NCBI RefSeq assembly: GCF_002778275.1 | Contig: NZ_NESG01000003.1 | Location: forward strand, 186,001-250,000 | Direction of reading: 5' to 3' | Length of the DNA: 64,000 nt | From: Limnohabitans sp. G3-2 | Lineage (GTDB): Bacteria; Pseudomonadota; Gammaproteobacteria; Burkholderiales; Burkholderiaceae_C | Shown: piece by piece, positions 45,051 to 53,740 of the stretch | How positions within the stretch are numbered: the first letter of the stretch is position 1 | Layout of the letters: every line of letters begins with the position of its first letter | Notes under the pieces: generated by a model | Database searches by the model: none | What the model saw: only the letters and a program-made list of their open reading frames with translations | What the model was told of the DNA's origin: nothing | Made by a program: the position numbers and the translations under genes

Positions 45051-45653
45051 TCAGCCCAGTTGTTGCAAAAAAGTGGCGCTGTCCATCACATCGGCCACCG
45101 AGCCCATGTCGGCCAGTGCCGCTTGGTGCGCGGCTTCGCTGAAGGCGGCACAACCGTCCGACAACACAATGGCGTGGTAGTCGCGCACATGCGCATCGCG
45201 CACCGTGCTCGCCACGCCGCCGTTGGTGACAATGCCGCACACCACCAGGGTGTCGATGCCCGACTTCTTCAGCACCCAATCGAGCTGCGTGTTGAAGAAG
45301 GCCGAATACGCCACCTTGAACACCGACACATCGACCAGCGGTGCCAGCAGGTCCACATTGGCCTGCCCTCGGCTGCCGGGTGCGAAGTCACCCTGGCGCA
45401 AAAATGGACGCCGCTCTTTCAGGTGTGCCGAAATCATCGGCTCGCCCTGCGCGTTGGGCCACAGCGTGAACAGGCTGGCCGTGACCAAACCGCCATGGGC
45501 TTTGATGGCGCGTGCCACCGGGGCCATGCGCTCGGGCAACTTGACCGCCTCGGCGCTCAAGGTGTTGCCCCGGGCATACGCACCATCGGGGGCCAGAAAA
45601 TCGTTTTGCAGGTCCACCATGACCATGCCCAGTTTGGCGGTCTTCAGGTTCAT
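45051..45653 (-). CDS. isochorismatase-fold hydrolase lacking the nucleophilic Cys
   Basis: A 200-aa Rossmann-like hydrolase. Catalytic Asp14 (VMVDLQNDF) and Lys113 (VFKVAYSAFF) are in place. The nucleophile position of cysteine hydrolases (TNxCV) is Gly146 in TNGGVAST. True isochorismatases such as EntB also have Gly there and do not need a Cys. So either it hydrolyses an enol ether or a C-C/C-N bond without a covalent step, or it has lost activity. Cys139 (VVCGI) precedes this and is not the usual nucleophile. It overlaps hyuA by 4 nt. Confidence 0.8.
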   Translation of the reverse strand: MNLKTAKLGMVMVDLQNDFLAPDGAYARGNTLSAEAVKLPERMAPVARAIKAHGGLVTASLFTLWPNAQGEPMISAHLKERRPFLRQGDFAPGSRGQANVDLLAPLVDVSVFKVAYSAFFNTQLDWVLKKSGIDTLVVCGIVTNGGVASTVRDAHVRDYHAIVLSDGCAAFSEAAHQAALADMGSVADVMDSATFLQQLG

Positions 45654-47722
45654 GCGCTGCGCTCCACCAAGAGGTTGCCCAGTTTGTCCACACGGCCTTC
45701 AAAACCGGGTTCGAGCCACACGGTCGTGTCGGGCTGCTCCAAAATCGCCGGGCCCTGCACCACCGTGCCCACGGGCAGGCTCAAGCGCTCGTAGCGCTGC
45801 GCCGTCCACCATTGGCCTTGGTGGTACACCTGCTGATCGCCCACGGGGGTGGTGCGGCCCTCGCCCTGCGGCGCCAGCACCGCCAGGTCGAACTTGGGGC
45901 GCCGGCCAATGCGGGCGTAGCGCAGGTTCATCACGCGAATGACCGGGCCTTGCAGCACACGGCCAAAAGCGTGCTGGTAAGCCGCTTCAAACGCAGCCAA
46001 CAAACCCGCCGCATTCAGAGCTTCGCGCTTGACGGGCACTTGCAAGGTGTGCGTCTGGCCCATGTAGAGCATGTCAAAGCTGATGACTTCGTCCACCCGC
46101 ACAAAGTTGACTCCGGCGGAATCGAGGCGCAACTGGCAAGCTTCGGCCAGGGTGTCCACGCGCTGCAGCAAAGCAGGCCAAGCCACATCGGCCAAAGCCA
46201 CGTTCAGGGTTTGCACCGCGTCGTGGCGCATGTCGGCCATGACGCAACCCAGCGCCGACGTGACGCCTGGGTAACGCGGCACGATGCCGGTGGTCACGCC
46301 CACCTCGCGCATCATGGCGCAGACATGCAATCCGCCGCCGCCGCCAAAGGGCATGTAGGCAAACTGGCGTGGATCGTGGCCGCGCTCAATCGACACCACG
46401 CGGATGGCGCCTGCCATGCGGGCATTGGCCACCGTCAAAATCGCTTCGGCTGCGGCCAGCGCCGTCAAGCCCAAGGGCTCGGCCACATGCTGGGCAATCG
46501 CTTGTTCGGACAAACCTGAGTCGAGCTTTTGCAGCAGACCGCCACCCAAAGGGCGGTCGGCTGCGATGCGGCCCAACAGCACATTGGCATCGGTCACCGT
46601 GGGGCGGGTGTTGCCGCGCCCGTAGCAGGCGGGGCCGGGAATACTGCCCGCCGACTCGGGGCCGACCTGCAACATGCCGCCCGCATCGACCGAGGCGATC
46701 GAGCCGCCGCCGGCACCGATGGTCTCGATCTGGATCATGGGCGAGCGCACCACCAAGCCAAACTCGATGGAGGTTTGCGCAGCGAGTGCCGCTTCGCCTG
46801 CGGCCACCAGCGACACGTCAAACGAGGTGCCGCCGATGTCGCCGGTGATGACGTTTGCAAAACCCGAGGCGCGCGCAATTTCGGCGCAGGCCATCACACC
46901 CGCAGCCGGCCCGGACAGCGCGGTGCGCACCGGCACATCGCAAGCGGTCTGGCGCGACATCACGCCACCATTGCTTTGCACAATGAGCAGCTCTCCGCCA
47001 AAGCCTTGGGCACGCAAATCGCCATCGAGGCGCTGCAAATAGCTGCCCACCACGGGTTGCAAAGCGGCGTTGAGTGTGGCGGTGGAGCAGCGCTCAAACT
47101 CACGGATCTCGGGCAGCACTTCACTGGCCGCGGTCACATAGCTGTTGGGCCACATCTCGCGCACTGCGGCCACCGCAGATTGCTCGTTGCCCGGGTTGGC
47201 ATAGGCGTGCACAAAAAACACGCACACGGCCTCACACCCCTCGGCCAAGAGCGCGCGGGCCTGTTCACGCACCTGGTCCAGATTCACAGGCGTGTGCAAC
47301 TGGCCGTCGGCCAGCACACGCTCGTCCACCTCCAGCCGCCAAGCGCGGGGCACCACCGGGGTGTAGCTGCCGCGCAGGCCCCAGGTTTGGGGTCGGTCGC
47401 GCCGGCGCATTTCCAGCACGTCGCGAAATCCGCGTGTGGTGATGATGCCCGTGCGGGCGATCTTGCGTTCCAGCAAAGCGTTGGTGCCCACCGTGGTGCC
47501 GTGCACGATGGTGGCAATCTCTTGGGCCCCATCGGCTCCGGTGTTGCCGGTCACCTTGGCGATGCCGTTCATGAAGCCTCGGGCTTCTTCGCCCCGGGTC
47601 GAGGGCACTTTCACGATGCGCGCTTGGCCGGTTTTCTCGTCCAGCACAAACAGGTCGGTGAAGGTCCCACCCACATCCACGCCCACCACCCAATGGGGTT
47701 GGTTCAATATTGGCTCACTCAT
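45650..47722 (-). CDS. hydantoinase/oxoprolinase subunit A
   Basis: A 690-aa ATPase subunit of the HyuA/5-oxoprolinase/acetone carboxylase superfamily. The actin-like phosphate loop is VGVDVGGTFTDLFVLDE (residues 13-29). GPAAGVMACAEIARA near 268 and GDIGGTSFDVSLV near 295 are the other nucleotide motifs. With subunit B it normally hydrolyses a cyclic amide (hydantoin, oxoproline) at the cost of ATP, although carboxylase relatives exist. It overlaps hyuB by 4 nt. The substrate cannot be read from sequence. Confidence 0.88.
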   Translation of the reverse strand: MSEPILNQPHWVVGVDVGGTFTDLFVLDEKTGQARIVKVPSTRGEEARGFMNGIAKVTGNTGADGAQEIATIVHGTTVGTNALLERKIARTGIITTRGFRDVLEMRRRDRPQTWGLRGSYTPVVPRAWRLEVDERVLADGQLHTPVNLDQVREQARALLAEGCEAVCVFFVHAYANPGNEQSAVAAVREMWPNSYVTAASEVLPEIREFERCSTATLNAALQPVVGSYLQRLDGDLRAQGFGGELLIVQSNGGVMSRQTACDVPVRTALSGPAAGVMACAEIARASGFANVITGDIGGTSFDVSLVAAGEAALAAQTSIEFGLVVRSPMIQIETIGAGGGSIASVDAGGMLQVGPESAGSIPGPACYGRGNTRPTVTDANVLLGRIAADRPLGGGLLQKLDSGLSEQAIAQHVAEPLGLTALAAAEAILTVANARMAGAIRVVSIERGHDPRQFAYMPFGGGGGLHVCAMMREVGVTTGIVPRYPGVTSALGCVMADMRHDAVQTLNVALADVAWPALLQRVDTLAEACQLRLDSAGVNFVRVDEVISFDMLYMGQTHTLQVPVKREALNAAGLLAAFEAAYQHAFGRVLQGPVIRVMNLRYARIGRRPKFDLAVLAPQGEGRTTPVGDQQVYHQGQWWTAQRYERLSLPVGTVVQGPAILEQPDTTVWLEPGFEGRVDKLGNLLVERSA

Positions 47723-49392
47723 GCTTGTTCCTTGGTGTATCCCAGTGTGGTGTCGCGGGCACGGTCATGTTCTGTGCGCTGCGCCGGTGCACCCCAGCCT
47801 CCGCCACCGGGCGTTTGCAGGCGCACGCGGTCGCCTTTTTTCAGGTGAATGCCCAGCATCTTGGAGACCATGGGCGGTGTTTTCCACTCGCCGTTCTGGC
47901 AGTACTCGAACACATTGGGCAGTGCAGGCTGACCGCCGTGGATGCCCTTGGGGGCCGACTTGCCACGCTCGCCAAAGATGAAGGCCTCGGCGCTGTCTTC
48001 GAGCAACTCGATTTCGTAAATCGCACCCAAACCGCCACGGTGCTGACCGTCGCCACCCGAGCCGGGGCGCAAGGCCCACTGCGTGAAGCGCACCGGGTAG
48101 GCCGCTTCCAGAATTTCCATGGGCGGGATGGTGGCGGTCGAGATCGGTGCGTTGCCGTGCGACAAGCCATCGCCGTCTGAGTGGCCGCCATGTCCGCCGC
48201 CAAAGAAGCTGAACATCACCCAGCGCTGGCCTTGGCGTTTTTCATCGGTGCGATGGCCCGCGATCGACAAGGCGTTGATGGTGCCGTAGGCATGGGCCAC
48301 AGCCCGCTGCGGATCGGCCAAGGCCGTGGCGCTGAAAATCACGTCGATCATGCGCAAAATGGTTTCGGTGTAGCCGCCCACCGGACGCGGACGCGAAGCG
48401 CTGATGACCAGGCCATCGGGGATCACGAAGTCCACCGCATCGAGCACGCCCGCGTTGGCCGGCACATCGGGGAACACATGCTTCAAGGCCACATAGCAAG
48501 CCGCCACCGCTGTGGCGCGCGAGATGTTCACCGGGCCTGCGCACTGCGCCGAGGTGCGGGAAAAGTCCAAGGTCAGACGGTCACCGGCCACGGTCATGTC
48601 CAGCGCAATCGTCAGCAACTCGTCTTTCACGCCGTCGTTGTCCAGCACGTCCTCAAAGCTGTAGCAACCATCGGGCAGGCTGCCGATGTGCGAACGCATC
48701 AAGCGCACAGCGCGGGTGCGCAGCTCCACCAGCGCCTGGGCCACTTTGGTGTCGCCGTATTCATCAAGCAAGCCGTCCAGGCGGCGCGCGCCCAATTCGA
48801 GCGCGGCCAGCTGGCCGTTCAGGTCGCCCCACAGGCTGTCGGGCAAGCGGGTGTTGGCACGCAAGATGGCCAGCACATCGTCGTCCAGCACGCCGCCTCG
48901 CAAGATGCGCACCGGTGGGATCTGCACCGCCTCTTGCCAGCACTCGGTGGCCGCCGGGTTGTAGTTGCCGGGCACCGCGCCGCCCACGTCGTGCCAGTGC
49001 GCAGCCGATGCCAGAAAACAATACAGCTGACCGTTGCGAAAGCAAGGCTTGACCAACTTGAAATCGTTGGCGTGCGTGCCGCCTTCGTAGGGGTCGTTGA
49101 ACAGCCACACATCACCCGGCTGCATGCCGCCGCGCTCAGAGGCCACGCGCATGGCCGCTCGCACGGCAAACGCCATGGCCCCCACAAACACGGGCAGACC
49201 AGACTTGCCCTGGATCAGGGTGTCCCCTGTGAGCGCGTCGTACAAGCCGTGGCACGCGTCGTGCGCCTCGGCAATGATGGGGTTGAAAGCACTTCGGTAC
49301 AGCGTCGCGTCCATCTCGTCGGCGATTTGCTCTAAGCGGCCGCGCAGCACGGCCAAAGTGACCGGGTCCATCACAGGTTCAATCGGGTTCAT
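47719..49392 (-). CDS. hydantoinase/oxoprolinase subunit B
   Basis: A 557-aa catalytic partner of subunit A. Family blocks: PVTLAVLRGRLEQIADEMD at the N terminus, GDVWLFNDPYEGGTHANDF near residue 94, and FFGGGHGGHSDGDGLSHGN near residue 398. The C-terminal PGGGGWGAPAQR is the usual ending of HyuB. It lies between the LeuD-like gene and hyuA with 4-nt overlaps on both sides, so the A/B pair is made in step with the hydro-lyase. Confidence 0.88.
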   Translation of the reverse strand: MNPIEPVMDPVTLAVLRGRLEQIADEMDATLYRSAFNPIIAEAHDACHGLYDALTGDTLIQGKSGLPVFVGAMAFAVRAAMRVASERGGMQPGDVWLFNDPYEGGTHANDFKLVKPCFRNGQLYCFLASAAHWHDVGGAVPGNYNPAATECWQEAVQIPPVRILRGGVLDDDVLAILRANTRLPDSLWGDLNGQLAALELGARRLDGLLDEYGDTKVAQALVELRTRAVRLMRSHIGSLPDGCYSFEDVLDNDGVKDELLTIALDMTVAGDRLTLDFSRTSAQCAGPVNISRATAVAACYVALKHVFPDVPANAGVLDAVDFVIPDGLVISASRPRPVGGYTETILRMIDVIFSATALADPQRAVAHAYGTINALSIAGHRTDEKRQGQRWVMFSFFGGGHGGHSDGDGLSHGNAPISTATIPPMEILEAAYPVRFTQWALRPGSGGDGQHRGGLGAIYEIELLEDSAEAFIFGERGKSAPKGIHGGQPALPNVFEYCQNGEWKTPPMVSKMLGIHLKKGDRVRLQTPGGGGWGAPAQRTEHDRARDTTLGYTKEQA

Positions 49393-49892
49393 GCAGACTT
49401 TCTTTGTTTGAGCAGCGGCAACAAGCCACCGGCATCGACCATGTCCATCAAAAAATCAGGGATCGGCGCACAGGCCAAGCGTTGACCATTGGCGCGAATC
49501 ACCACCGGGGTCTCGCCTTCAAACGACACCCCCACACGCTCACCCTCTTCGATCAGATCGGCTTGTGGGCATGTCAACAGCAACAGCCCCAAGTTGAAGG
49601 CGTTGCGGAAATACAGGCCGCTGTAAGACGGTGCGACCACCGCAGCCAAGCCCAAATGCCGCAGCACACCGGCAGCCTGCTCGCGGGAAGAGCCAATGCC
49701 AAAATTGGCCCCGGCCACGATCACATCGCCCTCGCGCACCCCGGATGCGAAGTCGCTGCGCACCGCTTCCAGGCAATGCCAGCCAATCACTTCCAGCCCA
49801 TGCTTCATGTAGGCACCTGGGGCCAAGGCATCGGTGTCCACATCGGCACCCAGACGCCACACCCTGGCCTTGTCCAATGTGCGCTGTGTCAT
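49389..49892 (-). CDS. LeuD-like hydro-lyase small subunit
   Basis: A 167-aa swivel-domain subunit of the aconitase superfamily. The key motif is GANFGIGSSREQAAG near residue 62, whose GSSRE supplies substrate-carboxylate contacts. ADVDTDALAPGAYMK lies near residue 15. The length matches the small two-subunit type (isopropylmalate, homoaconitate, citraconate or dimethylmaleate hydratases). It overlaps the large subunit by 4 nt and hyuB by 4 nt. It is placed in a catabolic operon, not with leuB or leuA, so leucine synthesis is unlikely. Confidence 0.85.
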   Translation of the reverse strand: MTQRTLDKARVWRLGADVDTDALAPGAYMKHGLEVIGWHCLEAVRSDFASGVREGDVIVAGANFGIGSSREQAAGVLRHLGLAAVVAPSYSGLYFRNAFNLGLLLLTCPQADLIEEGERVGVSFEGETPVVIRANGQRLACAPIPDFLMDMVDAGGLLPLLKQRKSA

Positions 49893-51175
49893 GCCAGCAC
49901 CTCGCGTGCATCGCTGATGCGCCCGCGCAAAGCCGAGGCTGCCACGGTGTAGGGCGAGGCCAAATACACATTCACGCTGGCCGGACCCATGCGGCCTTTG
50001 AAGTTGCGGGCAGTGGTCGAGATCACGGTGGCGCCTTCCGGGAAAGTGGCACCGTAACCGGCACACGCACCGCAGCTGTTGGGCAGCACCGTGGCCCCCG
50101 CGTCCAGCAAGGTTTGCATCACACCTTCTTGTGTGGCCTGTGCTTGCTCGCGGGCGCTGGCGGGCGCCACCATGAGCTGCACCCCTGAGGCCACACGCTG
50201 GCCTTTGAGCACGGATGCGGCGGCCCGCAGGTCTTCCAATTTGGCACCGGTGCAGGCGCCGATGTAGGCAATGGAGGGCATCACCTCCGAAAAATCGGCC
50301 ACGTCCCGCGTGTTGGCGGGGCTGTGCGGCGCGGCCACTTGGGGGCTGAGGGTGCTGGCATCAAAGCTGTGCTGTTCAAACTCAGCGTCTTCATCGGTGT
50401 GACAAGGCTCGGACCCCGACCCATGCGCCGGCTCCACGCCCACACCCCGCAGGTAGTTCAAAGTGGTCTCGTCCGCCGCGATCAAACCCGCCTGCGCGCC
50501 CATCTCGGCGCTCATATTGGACAGCGTCATGCGTTCGGCCATGGACAGGGCCTGCACCGCTGGCCCTGCAAACTCCACCGCCTGGTATTGACCGCCGTTC
50601 ATGCCAAAGCGCCCCACCATGTGCAGCATCATGTCTTTGGCCGAGACGCCGCGGCGCAAGCGCCCTGACCAGTGCATGCGCAAAGTGCGCGGCACCTGGA
50701 CCCAGATCTGACCGGTGACGCAAACGCCCAGCATTTCGGTGGCGCCAATGCCGAACATGTAGCAACCAAAAGCGCCCCCCGTGGGCGAATGCGAATCGCC
50801 GCCCACACAAAACATGCCGGGCTTCAAATGGCCCCGCTCTGGCAGCACCACATGGCAAATGCCTTCGCTGTCGATCACATGCGGCAGCTTCCACTGCTTG
50901 GCCGTGTCGCGCGTCATCTGGATGATTTTTTGCGCGTCGGCATCTTGTGCGGGCACATAGTGGTCCAGCACCAGCACCACTTTGTTTTTGTCCCAAATCT
51001 CGGCCCCCAACTCGTCGAGCATGGGCTTCAAACGCCTGGGCCCGGAAGAGTCGTGGAACATGGCCAGGTCAACCTTGCAGGTGACCACCTCGCCCACGGC
51101 CACATGGCTGCGCCCTGCAGCACGGGCAATCAACTTTTGAGCCAGGGTTTGAGGCTGAAGTGCGGTGGTGCTCAT
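49889..51175 (-). CDS. LeuC-like hydro-lyase large subunit
   Basis: A 428-aa [4Fe-4S] subunit of the short aconitase/isopropylmalate isomerase type. The cluster Cys are in IGACTGAKLEDL near residue 299 and NSCGACAGYG near residue 362. FCVGGDSHSPTGGAFGCY near residue 120 is the conserved active-site block and GRSHVAVGEVV lies at the N terminus. With the LeuD-like subunit it should add or remove water across a C=C next to a carboxylate. Maleate, citraconate or dimethylmaleate hydratases share this architecture. It overlaps the Bug gene by 4 nt. Confidence 0.86.
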   Translation of the reverse strand: MSTTALQPQTLAQKLIARAAGRSHVAVGEVVTCKVDLAMFHDSSGPRRLKPMLDELGAEIWDKNKVVLVLDHYVPAQDADAQKIIQMTRDTAKQWKLPHVIDSEGICHVVLPERGHLKPGMFCVGGDSHSPTGGAFGCYMFGIGATEMLGVCVTGQIWVQVPRTLRMHWSGRLRRGVSAKDMMLHMVGRFGMNGGQYQAVEFAGPAVQALSMAERMTLSNMSAEMGAQAGLIAADETTLNYLRGVGVEPAHGSGSEPCHTDEDAEFEQHSFDASTLSPQVAAPHSPANTRDVADFSEVMPSIAYIGACTGAKLEDLRAAASVLKGQRVASGVQLMVAPASAREQAQATQEGVMQTLLDAGATVLPNSCGACAGYGATFPEGATVISTTARNFKGRMGPASVNVYLASPYTVAASALRGRISDAREVLA

Positions 51176-52149
51176 TCGGGTTTGGCTCCGGCGTACTGGA
51201 CCACCGCGCGCCAGCGCACGATCTCGCTGTCCACAAAGCGGGCGAACTCTTCTGGGCTGTTGCCCACGGGCGTCGCGCCCTCGTGTTCGATGCGGCGCCT
51301 GACTTCGGGTGACTGCACCGCAGCGCGGGCGGCATCGGCCAATCGGCGGGTCAATTCGGGGCTCATGCGGCCCGGGCCAAACAAACCAAACCAGGCGCTC
51401 GACTCGTAACCCGGCAAGCTCTCACCAATGGTGGGCACCTGGGGAAATGCCGCCAAACGCTTGGCACTGGTCACCCCCAGGGCCTTGAGCTTGCCCGCCT
51501 TGATGTGCGACTGCACATTGCCAATGGCCGCGAACATCAACTCCACCTGCCCGGCCAAAACGTCTTGGACGGCAGGGGCTGTGCCGCGGTAGGGGATGTT
51601 GAGGATGTAGGCGCCCGACTTCATCTTGAATGCGTCACCCGCCATGTGCAAGGACGAGCCCAGTGCGCCAATCGCAAAATTCAATTGGCCCGGCTTGGAC
51701 TTGGCCAGCGCGATCAATTCCTGCACATTGTTGGCCGCCACCTTGGGGTGCGCGACCAGCACAGAGGGCGACGTGGACACCATGGTCAGTGGCGTGAAGT
51801 CCTTCACCGGATCAAAAGGCAAACTGGGATACAGCGAAGCGTTGATGGCATGGCTGGTAAAGCTCATGAGCAGCGTGTTGCCATCGGGAGCGGCCTTGGC
51901 CACGGCGTCGGCGGCCAGATTGCCACCCGCGCCGGGCTTGTTCTCGACCACCACAGTGCGGCCCAGCTGCGTGCCCATGACCTGCGCCAACGTGCGGGCC
52001 ATGGTGTCGGTGGTGCCGCCTGCGGGGGCGCCCACCAAGATTTTGATGGGCTGCTGTGAGGGGGTCTGGGCCCAGCCATGCGTGGCCAGACAGACCACGG
52101 CCGAGCTCCAAACCCAAGCGCGGCGTGAAATCATCGGGGTGCGTCTCAT
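51172..52149 (-). CDS. Bug-family tripartite tricarboxylate receptor
   Basis: A 325-aa exported receptor. The signal peptide starts MRRTPMISRRAWVWSSAVV and is cut near WAQ (residue 28). It is followed by IKILVGAPAGGTTDT, VVVENKPGAGGNLAAD and KAAPDGNTLLM. The start at 52149 has GAGGA 6 nt upstream. The frame is open further but not conserved. Its stop overlaps the LeuC-like start, so the receptor is translated together with the hydro-lyase. A 107-nt gap, the largest in the run, separates it from livF. Confidence 0.9.
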   Translation of the reverse strand: MRRTPMISRRAWVWSSAVVCLATHGWAQTPSQQPIKILVGAPAGGTTDTMARTLAQVMGTQLGRTVVVENKPGAGGNLAADAVAKAAPDGNTLLMSFTSHAINASLYPSLPFDPVKDFTPLTMVSTSPSVLVAHPKVAANNVQELIALAKSKPGQLNFAIGALGSSLHMAGDAFKMKSGAYILNIPYRGTAPAVQDVLAGQVELMFAAIGNVQSHIKAGKLKALGVTSAKRLAAFPQVPTIGESLPGYESSAWFGLFGPGRMSPELTRRLADAARAAVQSPEVRRRIEHEGATPVGNSPEEFARFVDSEIVRWRAVVQYAGAKPE

Positions 52150-52256
52150 CCAAATTCCTCTGTGTCCCATAGTCAAACAGGCTGCTCGTTTCCAATCGCT
52201 GGCCCGCTCATGGCCGGCTGCGCACCAGGGCCTGCAGCCAGCGCAGTCGATGCGCC

Positions 52257-52967
52257 TCACATGCCCAAATAAGCCTGCCTGAGCGTGTCACTCGCCAGCA
52301 ACTCGGCCGGTGTGCCCGTGAACCGAATCTGTCCGTTTTCCATCACATAAGCGCGGTCGGCAATGTCCAGCGACTGCCCGACGTTTTGCTCGACCAACAA
52401 GACCGCCAAACCACTGCTGCGCAACTGCGCAATGAGGCCAAACATTTCTTCCACCAGCAAAGGCGACAAGCCGAGCGATGGCTCATCCAAAATCAGCAAA
52501 CGCGGCTCGGCCATCAATCCCCTGCCAATGGCCAGCATTTGCTGCTCACCACCGCTCAAAGTGCCTGCCAACTGGGCCACGCGCTCTTTCAAGCGCGGGA
52601 AGGTGTCGTAAACCTTGGCCAGGTTCTGGGCGCGGCGTTCGCGTCCGCGGGTGAAGGCCCCCAACTCCAAGTTTTCATGAACACTCAAGTTGGGGAAAAC
52701 CTTGCGGCCCTCGGGCACCTGAATCAAACCTTGTTTGACCACCTCTTGGCTGTGCAGGCCGGTGATGTTCTGCCCGTCAAATTCCACCTGACCCGCGCGT
52801 GTGACCACGAGACCACTGAGGGTGTGGTTGAGGGTGGTCTTGCCTGCACCGTTGCTGCCCAAGAGCGCCACCAACTCGCCCGGCATGACCTGCAGGTCCA
52901 CGCCCCGCAAGACCTCGACCACGCCGTAGCCGGACTTGAGGCCCTGCACTTTCAACAAAGCGTTCAT
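52257..52967 (-). CDS. livF: branched-chain-type ABC transporter ATPase LivF
   Basis: A 236-aa cytoplasmic ATPase of a HAAT-family importer. Walker A GSNGAGKTT, signature LSGGEQQMLAIGRGL, Walker B RLLILDEPSLGL and the switch His region QNVGQSLDIADR are all present. Its partner livG overlaps by 4 nt. Such systems import branched amino acids, but in catabolic operons often aromatic or dicarboxylic acids. Confidence 0.93.
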   Translation of the reverse strand: MNALLKVQGLKSGYGVVEVLRGVDLQVMPGELVALLGSNGAGKTTLNHTLSGLVVTRAGQVEFDGQNITGLHSQEVVKQGLIQVPEGRKVFPNLSVHENLELGAFTRGRERRAQNLAKVYDTFPRLKERVAQLAGTLSGGEQQMLAIGRGLMAEPRLLILDEPSLGLSPLLVEEMFGLIAQLRSSGLAVLLVEQNVGQSLDIADRAYVMENGQIRFTGTPAELLASDTLRQAYLGM

Positions 52968-53740
52968 GCCTGTGCCTCCTGCGCTGTTTTGGCTTGGGCC
53001 ACGTTCTTTTGCAAGCGCTCGGCCGTGCCATGACCCAGATAAGCCTCCACCACGGCTTTGTTGTTGGTCACTTCAGCGGGGCTGCCTTGGGCAATCAGCT
53101 GCCCCTGCGCCAGCACCCAGACCTCTTGCGCCAAGCTCATGACCGCTTGCATGACGTGCTCGATCATCAGCACCGTCACGCCACTTTGGGCAATGCCTTG
53201 CACCACCGGAATCATCTCGGCAATCTCTTGCGGGTTAAGGCCTGCCAGCACCTCGTCCAGCAGCAGCAAACGGGGGCGCGTGGCCAGCGCACGGGCCAGC
53301 TCCAGGCGTTTGCGTCCTGCCACCGTGAGGTCGCTGGCCAGTTTGTCCAGTTGCGGACTCAGGCCCACTTGCTGCGCCACCGACTCGGCAAATTCCAGCG
53401 CTTGGGCGCGGCGCGGCAAATGCAGGTGCGCGCCCACCGCGATGTTTTCGCGCACCGTTTGCGCAGCAAAAGGCTGCACGATCTGGAAGGTGCGCGTCAG
53501 GCCCATGCGGGCGTTCAGGTGGGGTGCCTGGCCCGTGATGTCCTGGTCCGCGTACACCACACGGCCGGTGTCGGGCATGAGAAAGCCCGACATGAGTGCG
53601 AACAGGGTTGTTTTGCCCGCACCGTTGGGGCCAATCAAGGCACTCAGACGCCCCTCGGTCACCGACAGACTCACGTTTTGCACGGCCTTCAAGCCACCAA
53701 AGGACTTGCCCACGCCCTCGATCTGCAGCAGCGTGCTCAT
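52964..53740 (-). CDS. livG: branched-chain-type ABC transporter ATPase LivG
   Basis: A 258-aa ATPase with Walker A GPNGAGKTT near residue 38, the LivG-specific DITGQAPHLNARMGLTRTFQ stretch near 67, and Walker B RLLLLDEVLAGLNP. The signature is LTVAGRKRLELARAL instead of LSGGQ, as in one common LivG subgroup. The ATG at 53740 overlaps the livM stop by 4 nt. A tail rich in Ala, Gln and Glu follows the LivG core. Confidence 0.93.
   Translation of the reverse strand: MSTLLQIEGVGKSFGGLKAVQNVSLSVTEGRLSALIGPNGAGKTTLFALMSGFLMPDTGRVVYADQDITGQAPHLNARMGLTRTFQIVQPFAAQTVRENIAVGAHLHLPRRAQALEFAESVAQQVGLSPQLDKLASDLTVAGRKRLELARALATRPRLLLLDEVLAGLNPQEIAEMIPVVQGIAQSGVTVLMIEHVMQAVMSLAQEVWVLAQGQLIAQGSPAEVTNNKAVVEAYLGHGTAERLQKNVAQAKTAQEAQA

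Noticed and set aside
49389-51175. leuCD of leucine biosynthesis
   Set aside because: No leuA/leuB nearby, subunits of the short catabolic type, and embedded with overlaps in a hydantoinase/lyase operon.
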